A DNA stretch of 64,000 nucleotides, taken from the NCBI GenBank assembly GCA_036927565.1, contig JAYESD010000009.1:26255601-26319600 (forward strand), given 5' to 3'. This stretch comes from Tuctoria greenei. Its lineage: Eukaryota > Streptophyta > Magnoliopsida > Poales > Poaceae. The notes below the pieces were generated by a model. The model was given only the letters and a program-made list of their open reading frames with translations, searched no databases and was not told where the DNA came from. Positions 53,209-63,499 of the stretch are shown in pieces. Both the position numbers and the translations under genes were made by a program. How positions within the stretch are numbered: position 1 is the stretch's first letter; each line of letters starts with the position of its first letter.

Positions 53209-53667
53209 ATCTCCCCCTTTTTGGTGATTGATGACAACACATCAAGTCCTTCACAAATGAGAGTATAAATTTTGGTTTTCATAACTTGTGTGCGTATGAA
53301 TGACTCCCCCTCAATGTATGCAGCATGTAAAAGAGGTGGAGGAGATCTTTCATACCCACACACGTTATGGTGGGGTGCCTACGTGATGTGCTCAACAATT
53401 GTGACAAGACATAAGGTACATCAATATAATCAAAAGATTGACAATAAGAACATTATATTAAAATTGAACAACATTAGCAAGTCTTGCACAAATGTAAACA
53501 TCCAAGTAGCATGAATAAGTTACAAAATAAGTCCAAATGCCAAGAACACACCACACAAAAGATACTACCTCCCCCAAACACACACAAAGGACTAACTCCC
53601 CCTAACTCTCCCCCTTTGGCATCAAGGCACCAAAAAGGAAAAGAAGAGGGGGACAAGGACCCAAAAG
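53209..53667 (-). other. Element H 3' spacer with polypurine tracts
   Basis: On the minus strand AAAAAGGGGGAGAT (53222-53209) abuts the LTR and is identical to the tract of element A. Further purine tracts occur near 53304, 53577 and 53600-53622 (AAAGGGGGAGAG type). No gene is seen. Confidence 0.85.
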
Positions 53668-55560
53668 CTAGTCCTCGTCCTCATCACTGTCGTCTTCGCG
53701 GGAGTCGCTCTCCGTGGCCTCCGGGTCCTCGACGTCTTCCTCATGATCGTCGTCGTCGTCGTCGGAGCACGGTGCGGAGGTACCCTCCGTCTCACCCAAG
53801 AGTGCCAACTCATCGGGGGTGAGAAGGGGGTATGGAGTGGGCTCGTCGTCGGAGGCCTCAGGACTCATCAGAATCTCCATCTTGTCGAAGAGCTTCCTCA
53901 CGTATCGCTCAGTCCGCTGAGCTCGCACCTCGGCTTTGCGGCACGAAGAGATGGGCCGAAGAAACTTGAGGACTCCGCTGCTAGAGGAGCCACCGGGGGA
54001 GTGAGAGGCACGACGAGAGGCTCCACCACGAGGTTCCTCCGGCTGAGATGAAGGATCCGCGTTCTTCCGACGTGGAGGGATCGGGACAGCAGGTGGCATC
54101 TGGGGTCGAAGAGGCTGGTGAGTGGTGTCCTTCACAAACACAAGCCCTGACACCTTCTCCATCAGACACATAATGTATGGGGCATAGCCACAGGCACGGT
54201 TGGGCGTGTGTGAGATGTTGTAGATATCATCAAAGATGTAATCTACAAGGTTGAACATCTCATGTCCATCAATGAGAGCCAACAGGTGCCTGAGGTGACC
54301 CTGGATGATCCCTGCATCCCCTTCCTTGGGAGCCACTGTCCTCCTGAGAATCCTGTTAAGGATGCTGTAGAACGGGAGGATGTTCCTGGCCAGTCCAGCT
54401 TCACACCGGACGTGAGGAGGGTACATATAGCTCATGTCATCCCTGTCCATGGCCTTGAGGTTGGAGATAATGATCTCATGGTCCAGGTGACTCTCCAGAC
54501 CAAGAGCCTGAGCAAACACCTCAAAGGTGGCATAGTACTGCTCACCATTGGTCATCCAAGTGATGGCTCGGTCACCACGAGAATGGAAGTGAACTGTGGT
54601 ATAGAACTGTACTATGACCTCTTCATTCCAGTCATACTTGAATCCAAGAATGTCCTTGATTCCGTGGCGCTCAGCTGCCTCAATTACTGCATCAAACGCC
54701 TCATGTTTCTTCTTGGCCATATAGGTCCAGTCCACCCATTGAGCCTGGATTACTGGCTTCTTCATGGCCTGGTAGACTGTGCGATAGTAATCGCAATGAA
54801 AGTCACACCAGAACCGAGGGTCGGCGGTGGACCTCTCATACCTATAGACATTCTCGTCTCTGAGCCTCCTGGCCTTCTCAACTCCTTTTCCTTTGAATGT
54901 GTTAGCTGAGAGGTTGGGCTGACGGTTGGGGTTGCGTGCTGGACTGTGCATCACAAGAGGGCCAACAACCTGGGCCTTCCCTTTGTCACGGATAGCTACA
55001 CCTCCGGGTGCCTTCTTGGCTGGCACCTTGACGGAGGGCTTCTTCTTCTTCGGCTCGACTGGAGCCGGAGCCTTTCCTTTCTTAGGGTCACGCTCGACCC
55101 TTGGCTCTTCTTCCCTTTGGGCTTGCTCCTTGCCCTTTGCCTTCTCGCCAACAGTGACGAGTTTCTTCCTTTTGGGGGCATTGGCCTCAGCGGCCCTGGA
55201 GTTGTGAGCCTCCCTGTCTTGCCTTTTCTTCCTCCTTAGCTCATTCAGGGATTCTGCAGTTGCTCGTGCCATGGCTTCTTCCTCATTGTAGATGGTGGCA
55301 GCTACTTTGGAGGCTTCGAGTGCCTTCAGCCGCCTTTCTTCCTTTTCTTTCTGCACCTTAATGAGGGCAACCTTCGTCCTTGCTTCGACGATCTGGGCCT
55401 TGGTGCGGCCCTCCCGTGGCACTTCCGCACCTCTCTCCTCGGTGCGGCCCCGATAGGTCTCAGGGCATTCTTCCTCGCCCGCGGGGTTGAGACGAGAAGG
55501 GGAACGCTCCGAGTTCGACATGCTGCCGAAAAATACATAGAAAAGAAGGTATGAGTCCAA
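53668..55560 (-). CDS. Element H env-like protein (third ORF), 630 codons
   Basis: An uninterrupted minus-strand ORF. The start could be 55560 or the Met at 55521 (MSNSERSPSRLNP), which better suits the soluble basic N-terminus. The N-terminal 220 residues are Lys/Glu/Ala-rich and highly charged (KVALIKVQKEKEERRLKALE). The conserved core runs from DPRFWCDFHCDYYRTVY through KYDWNEEVIVQFYTTVHF, ITWMTNGEQYYATF and RTVAPKEGDAGIIQGHLRHL to ACGYAPYIMCLMEKV. Then a Pro/Ser-rich linker, an SSCRKAEVRAQR helix and an acidic tail. It is homologous to 3797-5314. I see no membrane anchor, so envelope is a name by position only. It lies between paired palindrome clusters and purine tracts. Confidence 0.82.
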   Translation of the reverse strand: MDSYLLFYVFFGSMSNSERSPSRLNPAGEEECPETYRGRTEERGAEVPREGRTKAQIVEARTKVALIKVQKEKEERRLKALEASKVAATIYNEEEAMARATAESLNELRRKKRQDREAHNSRAAEANAPKRKKLVTVGEKAKGKEQAQREEEPRVERDPKKGKAPAPVEPKKKKPSVKVPAKKAPGGVAIRDKGKAQVVGPLVMHSPARNPNRQPNLSANTFKGKGVEKARRLRDENVYRYERSTADPRFWCDFHCDYYRTVYQAMKKPVIQAQWVDWTYMAKKKHEAFDAVIEAAERHGIKDILGFKYDWNEEVIVQFYTTVHFHSRGDRAITWMTNGEQYYATFEVFAQALGLESHLDHEIIISNLKAMDRDDMSYMYPPHVRCEAGLARNILPFYSILNRILRRTVAPKEGDAGIIQGHLRHLLALIDGHEMFNLVDYIFDDIYNISHTPNRACGYAPYIMCLMEKVSGLVFVKDTTHQPLRPQMPPAVPIPPRRKNADPSSQPEEPRGGASRRASHSPGGSSSSGVLKFLRPISSCRKAEVRAQRTERYVRKLFDKMEILMSPEASDDEPTPYPLLTPDELALLGETEGTSAPCSDDDDDDHEEDVEDPEATESDSREDDSDEDED

Positions 55561-56281
55561 GGAGAGGGAAGCATTGCGGAAGAAGTCTCGAGAGAAGACT
55601 AGAACTAGGGTTTGCTCTGCGCAAACCAGACTTGTCCGCCCCAGGGGCGGACTAGTCTGCCGGGCGGACTTGTCCGCCAGGGGTCGGACTAGTCCGGGTT
55701 GCGCAGGATAAACCCTAACCCTAATGGATTCATCGAAAAATCTTCAAATCAGCGCGCAATACTCCTAGGCTATGATCACAAGGGTATATGGAGCAATATC
55801 TATGAAGGTGTTCCTATCAAAAACTTCAAGAATCAAGAATGGGGAAAGGTTTTGAAAAAGAGGGAATACCTTCTCAAATCCGCGAGAATCGACGAAATCG
55901 ACGATGGATTGCGAAGGTGAAGCGCGGGGAATCGATCCCTCACTCCCAAAGACTCCAATGCACGGATTGGAATCGAGATTTGGTGGTTGGAGCGAAAAAT
56001 CGCCGAAGAGGGCGGTTTCTAGCGCGCGTGAGGGAGAGAAGTGGGAGTGAGAGGAGAGAGAAAGGGTTTTGGCCGCCCCTGGGGTTTAAGTCCCCAAGGG
56101 CCGGATTAGTCCGGTGCCAGGGCGGACTAGTCCGGTCTGCGGACCAGCCGCGGACTAGTCTGGACCCAGACTTGTCCGTCCACAGGGGCGGACTAGTCCG
56201 GTCCGACTGGGCTGAAAAGCAGTGTTTTTGAGTTGCACACACACTATTGATCCTTTTGGACAACAAGCAACACAAACATGA
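55561..56281 (-). repeat. Element H pol-env spacer with two palindrome clusters
   Basis: This 721-bp spacer carries four palindromes at 55627-55696, just before the env-like start, and five at 56102-56200, just after RNase H, matching the two-cluster plan of element A. No ORF is conserved between the two spacers as far as I can see. Confidence 0.75.
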
Positions 56282-58186
56282 TTATTGAAGAAAAAAATAT
56301 GATACAAACATGATCAATTTACAAGAAAAAACTTTCTCAAACAGATTTTGAAGAGAAATCACGATAGAGAAGAGTTTTTCGAAATATAGCTCAAAAAATG
56401 TGAGGAATGTGGTTTTAGCCACATTCCTAGAATCCAAAATGTTGAGCTCACTTCTTAGCTCACAGAAACGCTTCTCATCAAGAGGCTTGGTGAAAATATC
56501 CGCGAGTTGATGTTCCGTCCTCACATGAGAAATCACAATATCTCCCTTCATTGAGTGATCTCTCAAGAAGTGATGTCGTATGTCTATGTGCTTGGTCCTA
56601 GAGTGCTCTACCGGATTATGGGCGATCTTGATGGCACTCTCGTTGTCACACAAGAGTGGAATGTTGCGCAAGTTAATCCCATAATCCCTAAGGGTTTGTC
56701 GCATCCAAAGAAGTTGTGCACAACAACTTCCGGCTGCAACATATTCCGCTTCGGCGGTGGAGAGAGCAATGGAGTTTTGCTTCTTGGAGGACCAAGACAC
56801 TAGAGATCGACCCAAGAATTGGCATGTACCCTATGTGCTCTTCCTATCAACTTTGCACCCCGCATAGTCCGCATCGGAATATCCAATGAGGTTAAACTTA
56901 GATCCTTTAGGGTACCAAAGTCCTAGGGAAGGTGTGTGTACTAGATATCTCAAAATCCTTTTAACGGCGGTCAAATGACAAGCCTTAGGTGCCGCTTGAA
57001 AGCGTGCACACATACACACTTAGCATGATATCGGGCCTAGATGCACAAAGATAGAGAAGTGAACCAATCATAGACCTATATGACTTTTGATCCACACTTG
57101 GACCATCCTCATTTAGGTCTAGGTGTCCATTTGTCCCCATAGGGGTTTTGATGGGTTTTGCCTTATCCATGTCAAACTTTCTTAGAATATCTTGTGTATA
57201 CTTAGTTTGACTTATGAACGTCCCTTCTTTGAGTTGTTTTACTTGAAATCCTAGAAAGAACTTCAACTCACCCATCATGGACATTTCAAACCTCTCCGTC
57301 ATTATCTTGGAGAACTCATCACAAAACACCTTATTTGTGGAACCAAATATGATGTCATCCACATATATTTGGCACACAAAAAGATCCTCATTGAAGTGCT
57401 TTGTGAAAAGGGTATAATCAGCTTTGCCTATCCTAAAACCATTTTCAACTAGAAAGTCTCTTAGGCACTCATACCAAGCTCTAGGAGCTTGCTTGAGGCC
57501 ATAAAGAGCCTTTCGTAATTTGTAAACATGGTTAGGATAGTCTTGGTCTTCAAACCCTGGAGGTTGCTCTACATAAATTTCTTCCTTGATTGGGCCATTA
57601 AGGAATGCACTCTTAACATCCATTTGGTAGAGCTTGAAGTCATGATGAGTAGCAAAAGCTAGTAGTATCCGAATTGACTCAAGCCTAGCTACGGGGGCAA
57701 ATGTCTCATCAAAATCCAATCCTTCTACTTGTGAGTACCATTTTGCCACAAGTCGTGCCTTGTTCCTAGTTACCACGCCATGCTCATCTTGTTTGTTGCG
57801 GAACACCCACTTGGTTCCAACAACATTAGCTTGTGGGCGCTTGACAAGCTCCCAAACCTTGTTTCTTTCAAAGTTATTGAGCTCCTCTTGCATGGCAACT
57901 ACCCAATCCGGATCTCTTAAGGCATCTTCAACCTTATGGGGTTCCAAGGATGAGACAAAGGAGAAATGCTCACAAAAGTTTGCAACACGTGAACGTGTTG
58001 TTACTCCTTTTGTGATATCTCCTAAAATGTTGTCAACGGGATGATCCCGTTGAACACTTTGATGAACACGAGGATGCGGAGGTTGAGTTCTTGAGCCACT
58101 TGCTTCATCTTCTTCACTTTGGTCTCCCCCTTGATCCATGCCTCCCCCTTGATCTTCATTCCCATTATCACTTTGGGGAGCATCTA
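56282..58186 (-). pseudogene. Element H reverse transcriptase-RNase H
   Basis: Minus strand from 58186: acidic hinge, TTRSRVANFCEHFSFVSSLE, NNFERNKVWELV, KWVFRNKQDEHGVVTRNKAR, MDVKSAFLNGPIKEEIYVEQ, YGLKQAPRAWYE, YVDD (57365-57354) and SMMGELKFFLGFQV, one frame to about 57015. There a one-base shift (VYVCTLSSGT against VCMCARFQAA) is followed by RNase H with DADYAGCKVDRKST, a TAG at about 56830, and STAEAEYVAAGS to the end, near 56282 in the annotated frame. The RT itself looks catalytically complete. Confidence 0.9.
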
Positions 58187-58191
58187 GTGGA
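58187..58191. repeat. Element J target-site duplication, left copy
   Basis: GTGGA matches 63900-63904 perfectly. Removing element J and one copy rejoins the hinge of element H pol. Confidence 0.97.
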
Positions 58192-58591
58192 TGATGGAAT
58201 AAGTCTTGTAGTCCTTTGGTCTTTGGTCCCCTAGTCCCTTGTACCCTTGTCCTTAGTTTGTTGTACCTTAGTCCTTTGGTCTTTGGTCCTTGTTGTACTC
58301 ATCTTAGACTAGAGGACAGCATCTTGACTGCTTTTAGGACAGCAGTTAGGACAGCAGCATCTTGACTGCTTTTAGGACGGTTGTTAGCATCTTTAGGACA
58401 GCACCTTGCATGGCATCTTGGACTAGCAAGAAGGCATATGCTTGGCTGGTTGGCTGCCCTTGGGCTGCTATAAATATGTAGCCTCAACCCCTTGGGTTGG
58501 TATGGCATTGTGTGAGGAATAGACAAGAAAATTGCCCCAACTCTCTAGTGTCATCCTCTCTTCAATGAGAGTAAAAATCCAGCTACTAACA
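58192..58591 (+). repeat. Element J 5' LTR (400 bp)
   Basis: TGATGGAATAAG...CTACTAACA. U3 contains two copies of AGTCCTTTGGTCTTTGGTCC (58211 and 58272 areas) and two of CATCTTGACTGCTTTTAGGA (about 58320 and 58368) plus other TTTAGGACAGCA pieces. The TATA box is at 58469-58476. It is identical by eye to 63500-63899. Confidence 0.97.
58469..58476 (+). promoter_or_regulatory. TATA box of element J 5' LTR
   Basis: TATAAATA lies about 120 bp before the LTR end. The direct repeats upstream are candidate enhancer units. Confidence 0.7.
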
Positions 58592-58593
58592 CT

Positions 58594-58606
58594 TGGTATC
58601 AGAGCC
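58594..58606 (+). other. Element J primer binding site (initiator Met-tRNA)
   Basis: TGGTATCAGAGCC begins two bases after the LTR end. Confidence 0.95.
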
Positions 58607-58739
58607 GTTCTGTCCTGTAGCCTAAACATCTCTTGCTCATCTCCCTCCCGCGCCTCTCCCTGTCCGCAACCGGTAGCAGGAACACCGGCTGCCCCAGCTC
58701 ATCCCTCTTCCCCACACACCAGCTCCCCACTAGTGCGCG

Positions 58740-61700
58740 ATGTCCGACGGACAGTCTCAGCGTTCGGTCGCCTCGAGCGCGCGGCAGACGGAGGTCGCCG
58801 CGGCGGAGGAGCGCGAGCGAGCGGCGGCAGAGGCTGCGGCGACGGCGGCACTAGCGGCAAAGTTGGCGGCGGCGGAACTGGCAGCAGCGAGGGCGGAAGT
58901 GGAAGCAGCAGCGGCGGCGGCTGTAGCGCGTGCAGCGGCAGCAGAGCTGGAGGCTCTGCGCGGCAGTAGCTCCAGCGGCTCTGTCGACGGCGTCGACGAT
59001 GAGCTCAAGTTGGCAAGGGAAGTGGCGCGAGCACAGGAGATGCATCGAGTAGCCGCGCGTCCCCATGGGCGCGATAGCCGCAGCCCAGGCCGGCGCGGAC
59101 GTGCCGGTGGCGCTCCCGGCGGCGGCAGCACAGTCGACGGAGAACGCGGCCGTTACAGGCAGCGCGGTTCTCCCTCCCCAGATCGGTACCATGGACACCA
59201 TGGGGTCCAGGCCATTGTCAGGGATGTCGGTCCCGGCGGTGGGTGGCCTACCCTCACCAAGACCAACTACGTGGAGTGGGCCGCGGTGATGAGGGTGCGG
59301 CTCCAGGTGCGACACATGTGGGAAGCTGTTCGGTACGGCGACGTCGACTACTACGAGGATCGACGGGCGCTGGATGCCCTCATTGCTGCAGTCCCGCCCG
59401 AGATGCAGTTCTCGCTTTCCAAGAAGCGGACTGCTAAGGAGGCTTGGGACGCCATCGCTGCGGCACGCATCGGCAGCGACCGCGCCCGCAAGACCACGCT
59501 GCAGGCGCTTCGCAAGGAGTGGGAGAACCTGGCCTTTAAGCCAGGTGAGGACGTCGATGACTTTGCTCTCCGTCTCAACACTTTGTTGCAGAAGTTGGAG
59601 CAGTTCGGCGACGACACCTACGACGAGGAGAGAGCTATCGAGAAGCTCTTCCGTTGCATCCCCGAGAAGTACAAGCAGATCGCTCGCTCGATCGAGTCTC
59701 TGCTGGACCTCTCCACGATGTCGATCGAAGAGGCGATAGGTCGCCTCAAGGTCGTCGACAGCGACGAACCACAGCCTCTCTCGGGGCCTATCACCATTGG
59801 CGGGAAGCTTCATCTCACTCGCGAGCAGTGGGAGGCTAGCCAGGGTGACCGGAAGAAGGGGGAGTCCTCTTTCTCGACAGGCGGCCGCAAGCGCGGCAAG
59901 CCGCGCAAGGGGCGCGGAGGCGCCCAGGCCGGGGCGCAAGGAAGTGCCCGCGGAGGTGCCCAGGGCGGTGCCGCCGGCAACCACAAGCCGACACGAGACG
60001 ACACCTGCCACAACTGTGGCAAGCTTGGTCATTGGGCCAGGGAGTGTCGACAGCCACGACGTGGTCAGGCCCACGTCGCACAAGTGGAGGAGGAGGCCCA
60101 CGTCGCCCAGGTGGAGGAGGAGCCAGCTTTGCTCATGGCACATGGAAGCATCAAGCCATCTCTAGCGGCATTGACCGCAACGGCTCTCTTTCATCTTGAT
60201 GAGCCGAGAGCACACGCTCTCCTCGGCGACGGCTCCAGCAACGACAAGACTGACGGGTGGTGCCTCGACACCGGCGCCACCCATCACATGACCGGTCGAC
60301 GGGAGTTCTTCGCCGAGCTTGATCCCAATGTCCGAGGCTCCGTCAAGTTTGGTGACGCCTCCGGCGTGGAGATCAAGGGTGTTGGCTCCGTCCTCCTCAG
60401 CGCTAAGTCCGGTGAGCACAAGCTGCTCGTCGGAGTCTACTACATCCCCGCGTTGCGAAACTCCATCATCAGCTTGGGACAGCTGGATGAGAGTGGTTCG
60501 CGCGTGGAGATCAAGGACGGAGTCATGAGGATTTGGGATCGCCATTGTCGCCTTCTTGCCAAGGTAACTAGAGGCACCAATCGACTCTATGTCCTTCACG
60601 TGCAGGTAGCACAGCCTGTCTGTCTTGCCACTCGTCGGGAGGACGAGGCATGGCAGTGGCACGAGCGCTTTGGGCACCTTCACTTCGAGGCCCTGAAGCA
60701 GCTCAGTGCCAAGGAGATGGTGCGAGGCATGCCATGCCTTGACCACGTGGAGCAGCTCTGCGACGTCTGCGTGGTGACGAAGCAGAGGCGGCTTCCTTTT
60801 CCCCAGCAGTCGAGCTTTCGAGCCAAGGAGCGGCTCGAGCTCGTTCACGGGGACTTGTGTGGCCCGGTGACACCGGCTACACCAGGAGGACGACGCTACT
60901 TCCTGCTGCTCGTCGACGACCTCTCCCGCTACATGTGGGTGGTGGTCCTTGGCAGCAAGGGAGAGGCTGCGAACGCCATCAGGCGTGCGCAGGCCACTGC
61001 GGAGGCGGAGTGCGGTCGCAAGCTGCGCGTGCTGCGCACCGACAACGGCGGCGAATTCACGGCGGCTGAATTCGCGTCGTATTGCGCGGATGAGGGTGTT
61101 CAGCGCCACTACTCCGCGCCCTACAGCCCGCAGCAGAACGGCGTCGTCGAGCGGCGCAACCAGACGGTTGTGGGGATGACTCGGGCCCTCCTCAAGCAGA
61201 GGGGAATGCCGGCTGTCTTTTGGGGAGAGGCGGTGGTGACCGCCGTCTACATCCTCAACCGTTCGCCCACCAAGGCCCTCCACGGCAAGACGCCGTACGA
61301 GGCTTGGTATGGGCGCAAGCCGGCGGTCTCTCATCTACGGGTATTCGGCTGCCTTGCGTTCGCCAAGGAGCTTGGCCAGATCGGCAAGCTTGACGACAGG
61401 AGCACCCCCGGGGTGTTCATTGGCTACGCGGAGGGCTCGAAGGCCTACCGCATTCTCGATCCAGAGACACAGCGTGTGCGCACGACGCGCGACATTGTGT
61501 TCAACGAAGGGCGAGGATGGGCATGGGACAAGGCGGTGGACGATAGTTCGACCTCGACGAACGACGACTTCATCGTCGACTACGTCTACTCCAAGGGAGC
61601 TGGGGGAGTAGGCAACTCCTCTCCACCGAGCGTGTCTACCCCTGCCCCAGAGCGTCCACCTCCACCTCAGCCGGCGACCCCACGCACTCCAGCACCGACG

Positions 61701-63491
61701 GTCACCCCTCCGGCCACGTCCACTCCGTCACCAGCTTGTGTCGAGCACGACCCAGTGGAGTTTGTCACTCCGCTCTCCCACGACGAGGAGCGCCTCGACA
61801 GGTGCTACGACGGCGAGCAGCTGTGGTATCGCAAGATGGAGAACATTCTCGGCGACCAGCCGGTGCCGGGACTGGCCCCTCACGATCTGGATGATCAAGA
61901 TTCGGAGGCACAGTTGCACCTTGCGTGCGACGACGGCGAGCCTCGGTCTTTCGCGGAGGCCGAGAAACACGCGGCATGGCGTGCCGCGATGCAATCAGAG
62001 ATGGATGCGGTTGAGACGAACCGCACTTGGGAGCTTGCTGACCTCCCTCGCGGTCACCGTGCGATCACCCTTAAGTGGGTGTTCAAGCTGAAGAGGGATG
62101 AAGCCGGCGCCATCGTCAAGCACAAGGCTCGCTTGGTGGCACGCGGCTTCGTGCAGCAGGAGGGGATCGACTTCGACGATGCCTTTGCCCCCGTGGCACG
62201 GATGGAATCCGTGCGACTCCTTCTTGCGCTGGCTGCTCAAGAAGGCTGGCGTGTCCAGCACATGGACGTCAAGTCGGCATTCCTCAACGGCGACTTGAAG
62301 GAGGAGGTCTATGTACACCAGCCGCCAGGGTTTGCGCTCCCTGGCAAGGAGGGCAAGGTGTTGCGCTTACGCAAGGCCCTCTATGGCTTGCGGCAGGCAC
62401 CACGGGCGTGGAATGCCAAGTTGGATTCCACGCTCAAGAGGATGGGCTTCGGGCAGTGCCCACACGAAGCGGCCATCTACCGGCGGGGCAATGGAGGAAA
62501 CACCCTACTGGTGGGTGTCTACGTCGACGACTTGGTGATCACCGGCACCAAGGAGGCGGAGGTGGCAGCGTTCAAGGAAGAGATGAAAGCCACTTTCCAG
62601 ATGAGTGACCTGGGATCCCTCTCCTTCTACCTAGGAATTGAGGTGCACCAGGCCGACTTCGGGATCACACTTCGACAGACCGCCTACGCCAGGCGCATTG
62701 TTGAGCTAGCTGGGCTCACAAACTGCAACCCAGCCCTCACTCCGATGGAGGAAAGGCTGAAGCTGAGCCGCGACAGCACGGCGGAGGAGGTGGACGCTAC
62801 ACAGTACCGGCGTCTTGTGGGGAGCCTTCGCTACCTCGCCCACACACGGCCGGACTTGGCATTCTCCGTCGGCTACGTTAGTCGGTTCCTGCAGCGACCG
62901 ACGACGGAGCACCAGCAGGCTGTGAAGAGGATCATCCGCTACGTTGCGGGGACTCTTGATCACGGCCTTCACTACTCGAGGTGTCCTGGAGAGGCACACC
63001 TTGTCGGGTACAGCGACAGCGACCACGCCGGCGACATCGACACCAGCAAAAGCACGAGCGGGATCCTCTTCTTCTTCGGCAAGTGCCTCGTTAGCTGGCA
63101 GTCGGTCAAGCAGCAGGTGGTGGCCATGTCCAGCTGCGAGGCCGAGTACATAGCGGCCTCCACCGCTTCGACTCAGGCGCTCTGGCTTGTTCGACTGCTT
63201 GGTGATCTACTCGGCAGAGACACTGGAGCGGTGGAGCTCAGGGTGGACAACGTGTCTGCTCTGGCCCTGGCAAAGAACCCCGTTTTTCATGAACGGAGCA
63301 AGCACATCCGGGTGAGGTACCACTTCATCCGAGGCTGCTTGGAGGAAGGTAGCATCAAGGCGATCTACATCAACACCAAGGACCAGCTTGCGGATCTGCT
63401 CACCAAGCCCCTTGGGAGGCTCAAGTTCATTGAACTTTGCTCCAGGATCGGGATGGTCCAACCCTCCCAGAAGACGACGTACAAGACTTAG
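58740..63491 (+). CDS. Element J gag-pol polyprotein, intact, 1583 residues
   Basis: The first ATG of the leader (58740) opens one ORF to TAG at 63489-63491. Residues about 17-90 form an Ala/Glu-rich helical stretch. Gag follows (NYVEWAAVMRVRLQ to about residue 345), then a CCHC knuckle with C423, C426, H431 and C436. Protease has D510-T-G. The zinc-binding pre-integrase segment (WHERFGHLHFEAL, CDVCVVTK) precedes the integrase triad D705, D768, E804. RT has MDVKSAFLNG, YGLRQAPRAW and Y1261-V-D-D. RNase H has SCEAEYIAAS and ends LADLLTKPLG. No stop, frameshift or lost catalytic residue was seen. Gag and pol share one frame, so the cleavage products would come from protease alone, and how the gag to pol ratio is set is not visible. 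Confidence 0.96.
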   Translation: MSDGQSQRSVASSARQTEVAAAEERERAAAEAAATAALAAKLAAAELAAARAEVEAAAAAAVARAAAAELEALRGSSSSGSVDGVDDELKLAREVARAQEMHRVAARPHGRDSRSPGRRGRAGGAPGGGSTVDGERGRYRQRGSPSPDRYHGHHGVQAIVRDVGPGGGWPTLTKTNYVEWAAVMRVRLQVRHMWEAVRYGDVDYYEDRRALDALIAAVPPEMQFSLSKKRTAKEAWDAIAAARIGSDRARKTTLQALRKEWENLAFKPGEDVDDFALRLNTLLQKLEQFGDDTYDEERAIEKLFRCIPEKYKQIARSIESLLDLSTMSIEEAIGRLKVVDSDEPQPLSGPITIGGKLHLTREQWEASQGDRKKGESSFSTGGRKRGKPRKGRGGAQAGAQGSARGGAQGGAAGNHKPTRDDTCHNCGKLGHWARECRQPRRGQAHVAQVEEEAHVAQVEEEPALLMAHGSIKPSLAALTATALFHLDEPRAHALLGDGSSNDKTDGWCLDTGATHHMTGRREFFAELDPNVRGSVKFGDASGVEIKGVGSVLLSAKSGEHKLLVGVYYIPALRNSIISLGQLDESGSRVEIKDGVMRIWDRHCRLLAKVTRGTNRLYVLHVQVAQPVCLATRREDEAWQWHERFGHLHFEALKQLSAKEMVRGMPCLDHVEQLCDVCVVTKQRRLPFPQQSSFRAKERLELVHGDLCGPVTPATPGGRRYFLLLVDDLSRYMWVVVLGSKGEAANAIRRAQATAEAECGRKLRVLRTDNGGEFTAAEFASYCADEGVQRHYSAPYSPQQNGVVERRNQTVVGMTRALLKQRGMPAVFWGEAVVTAVYILNRSPTKALHGKTPYEAWYGRKPAVSHLRVFGCLAFAKELGQIGKLDDRSTPGVFIGYAEGSKAYRILDPETQRVRTTRDIVFNEGRGWAWDKAVDDSSTSTNDDFIVDYVYSKGAGGVGNSSPPSVSTPAPERPPPPQPATPRTPAPTVTPPATSTPSPACVEHDPVEFVTPLSHDEERLDRCYDGEQLWYRKMENILGDQPVPGLAPHDLDDQDSEAQLHLACDDGEPRSFAEAEKHAAWRAAMQSEMDAVETNRTWELADLPRGHRAITLKWVFKLKRDEAGAIVKHKARLVARGFVQQEGIDFDDAFAPVARMESVRLLLALAAQEGWRVQHMDVKSAFLNGDLKEEVYVHQPPGFALPGKEGKVLRLRKALYGLRQAPRAWNAKLDSTLKRMGFGQCPHEAAIYRRGNGGNTLLVGVYVDDLVITGTKEAEVAAFKEEMKATFQMSDLGSLSFYLGIEVHQADFGITLRQTAYARRIVELAGLTNCNPALTPMEERLKLSRDSTAEEVDATQYRRLVGSLRYLAHTRPDLAFSVGYVSRFLQRPTTEHQQAVKRIIRYVAGTLDHGLHYSRCPGEAHLVGYSDSDHAGDIDTSKSTSGILFFFGKCLVSWQSVKQQVVAMSSCEAEYIAASTASTQALWLVRLLGDLLGRDTGAVELRVDNVSALALAKNPVFHERSKHIRVRYHFIRGCLEEGSIKAIYINTKDQLADLLTKPLGRLKFIELCSRIGMVQPSQKTTYKT

Positions 63492-63499
63492 GGGGAGAA
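63489..63499 (+). other. Element J polypurine tract
   Basis: TAGGGGGAGAA overlaps the stop codon and abuts the 3' LTR start TGATGG. It is the plus-strand primer. Confidence 0.93.

Noticed and set aside
58851..60143. Long minus-strand ORF (430 codons) inside element J
   Set aside because: It is antisense to the intact gag-pol; GC-rich codon use leaves the opposite strand open. No recognisable domain.
60162..61334. Second long minus-strand ORF (390 codons) inside element J
   Set aside because: Same reason: shadow of the GC-rich pol gene.
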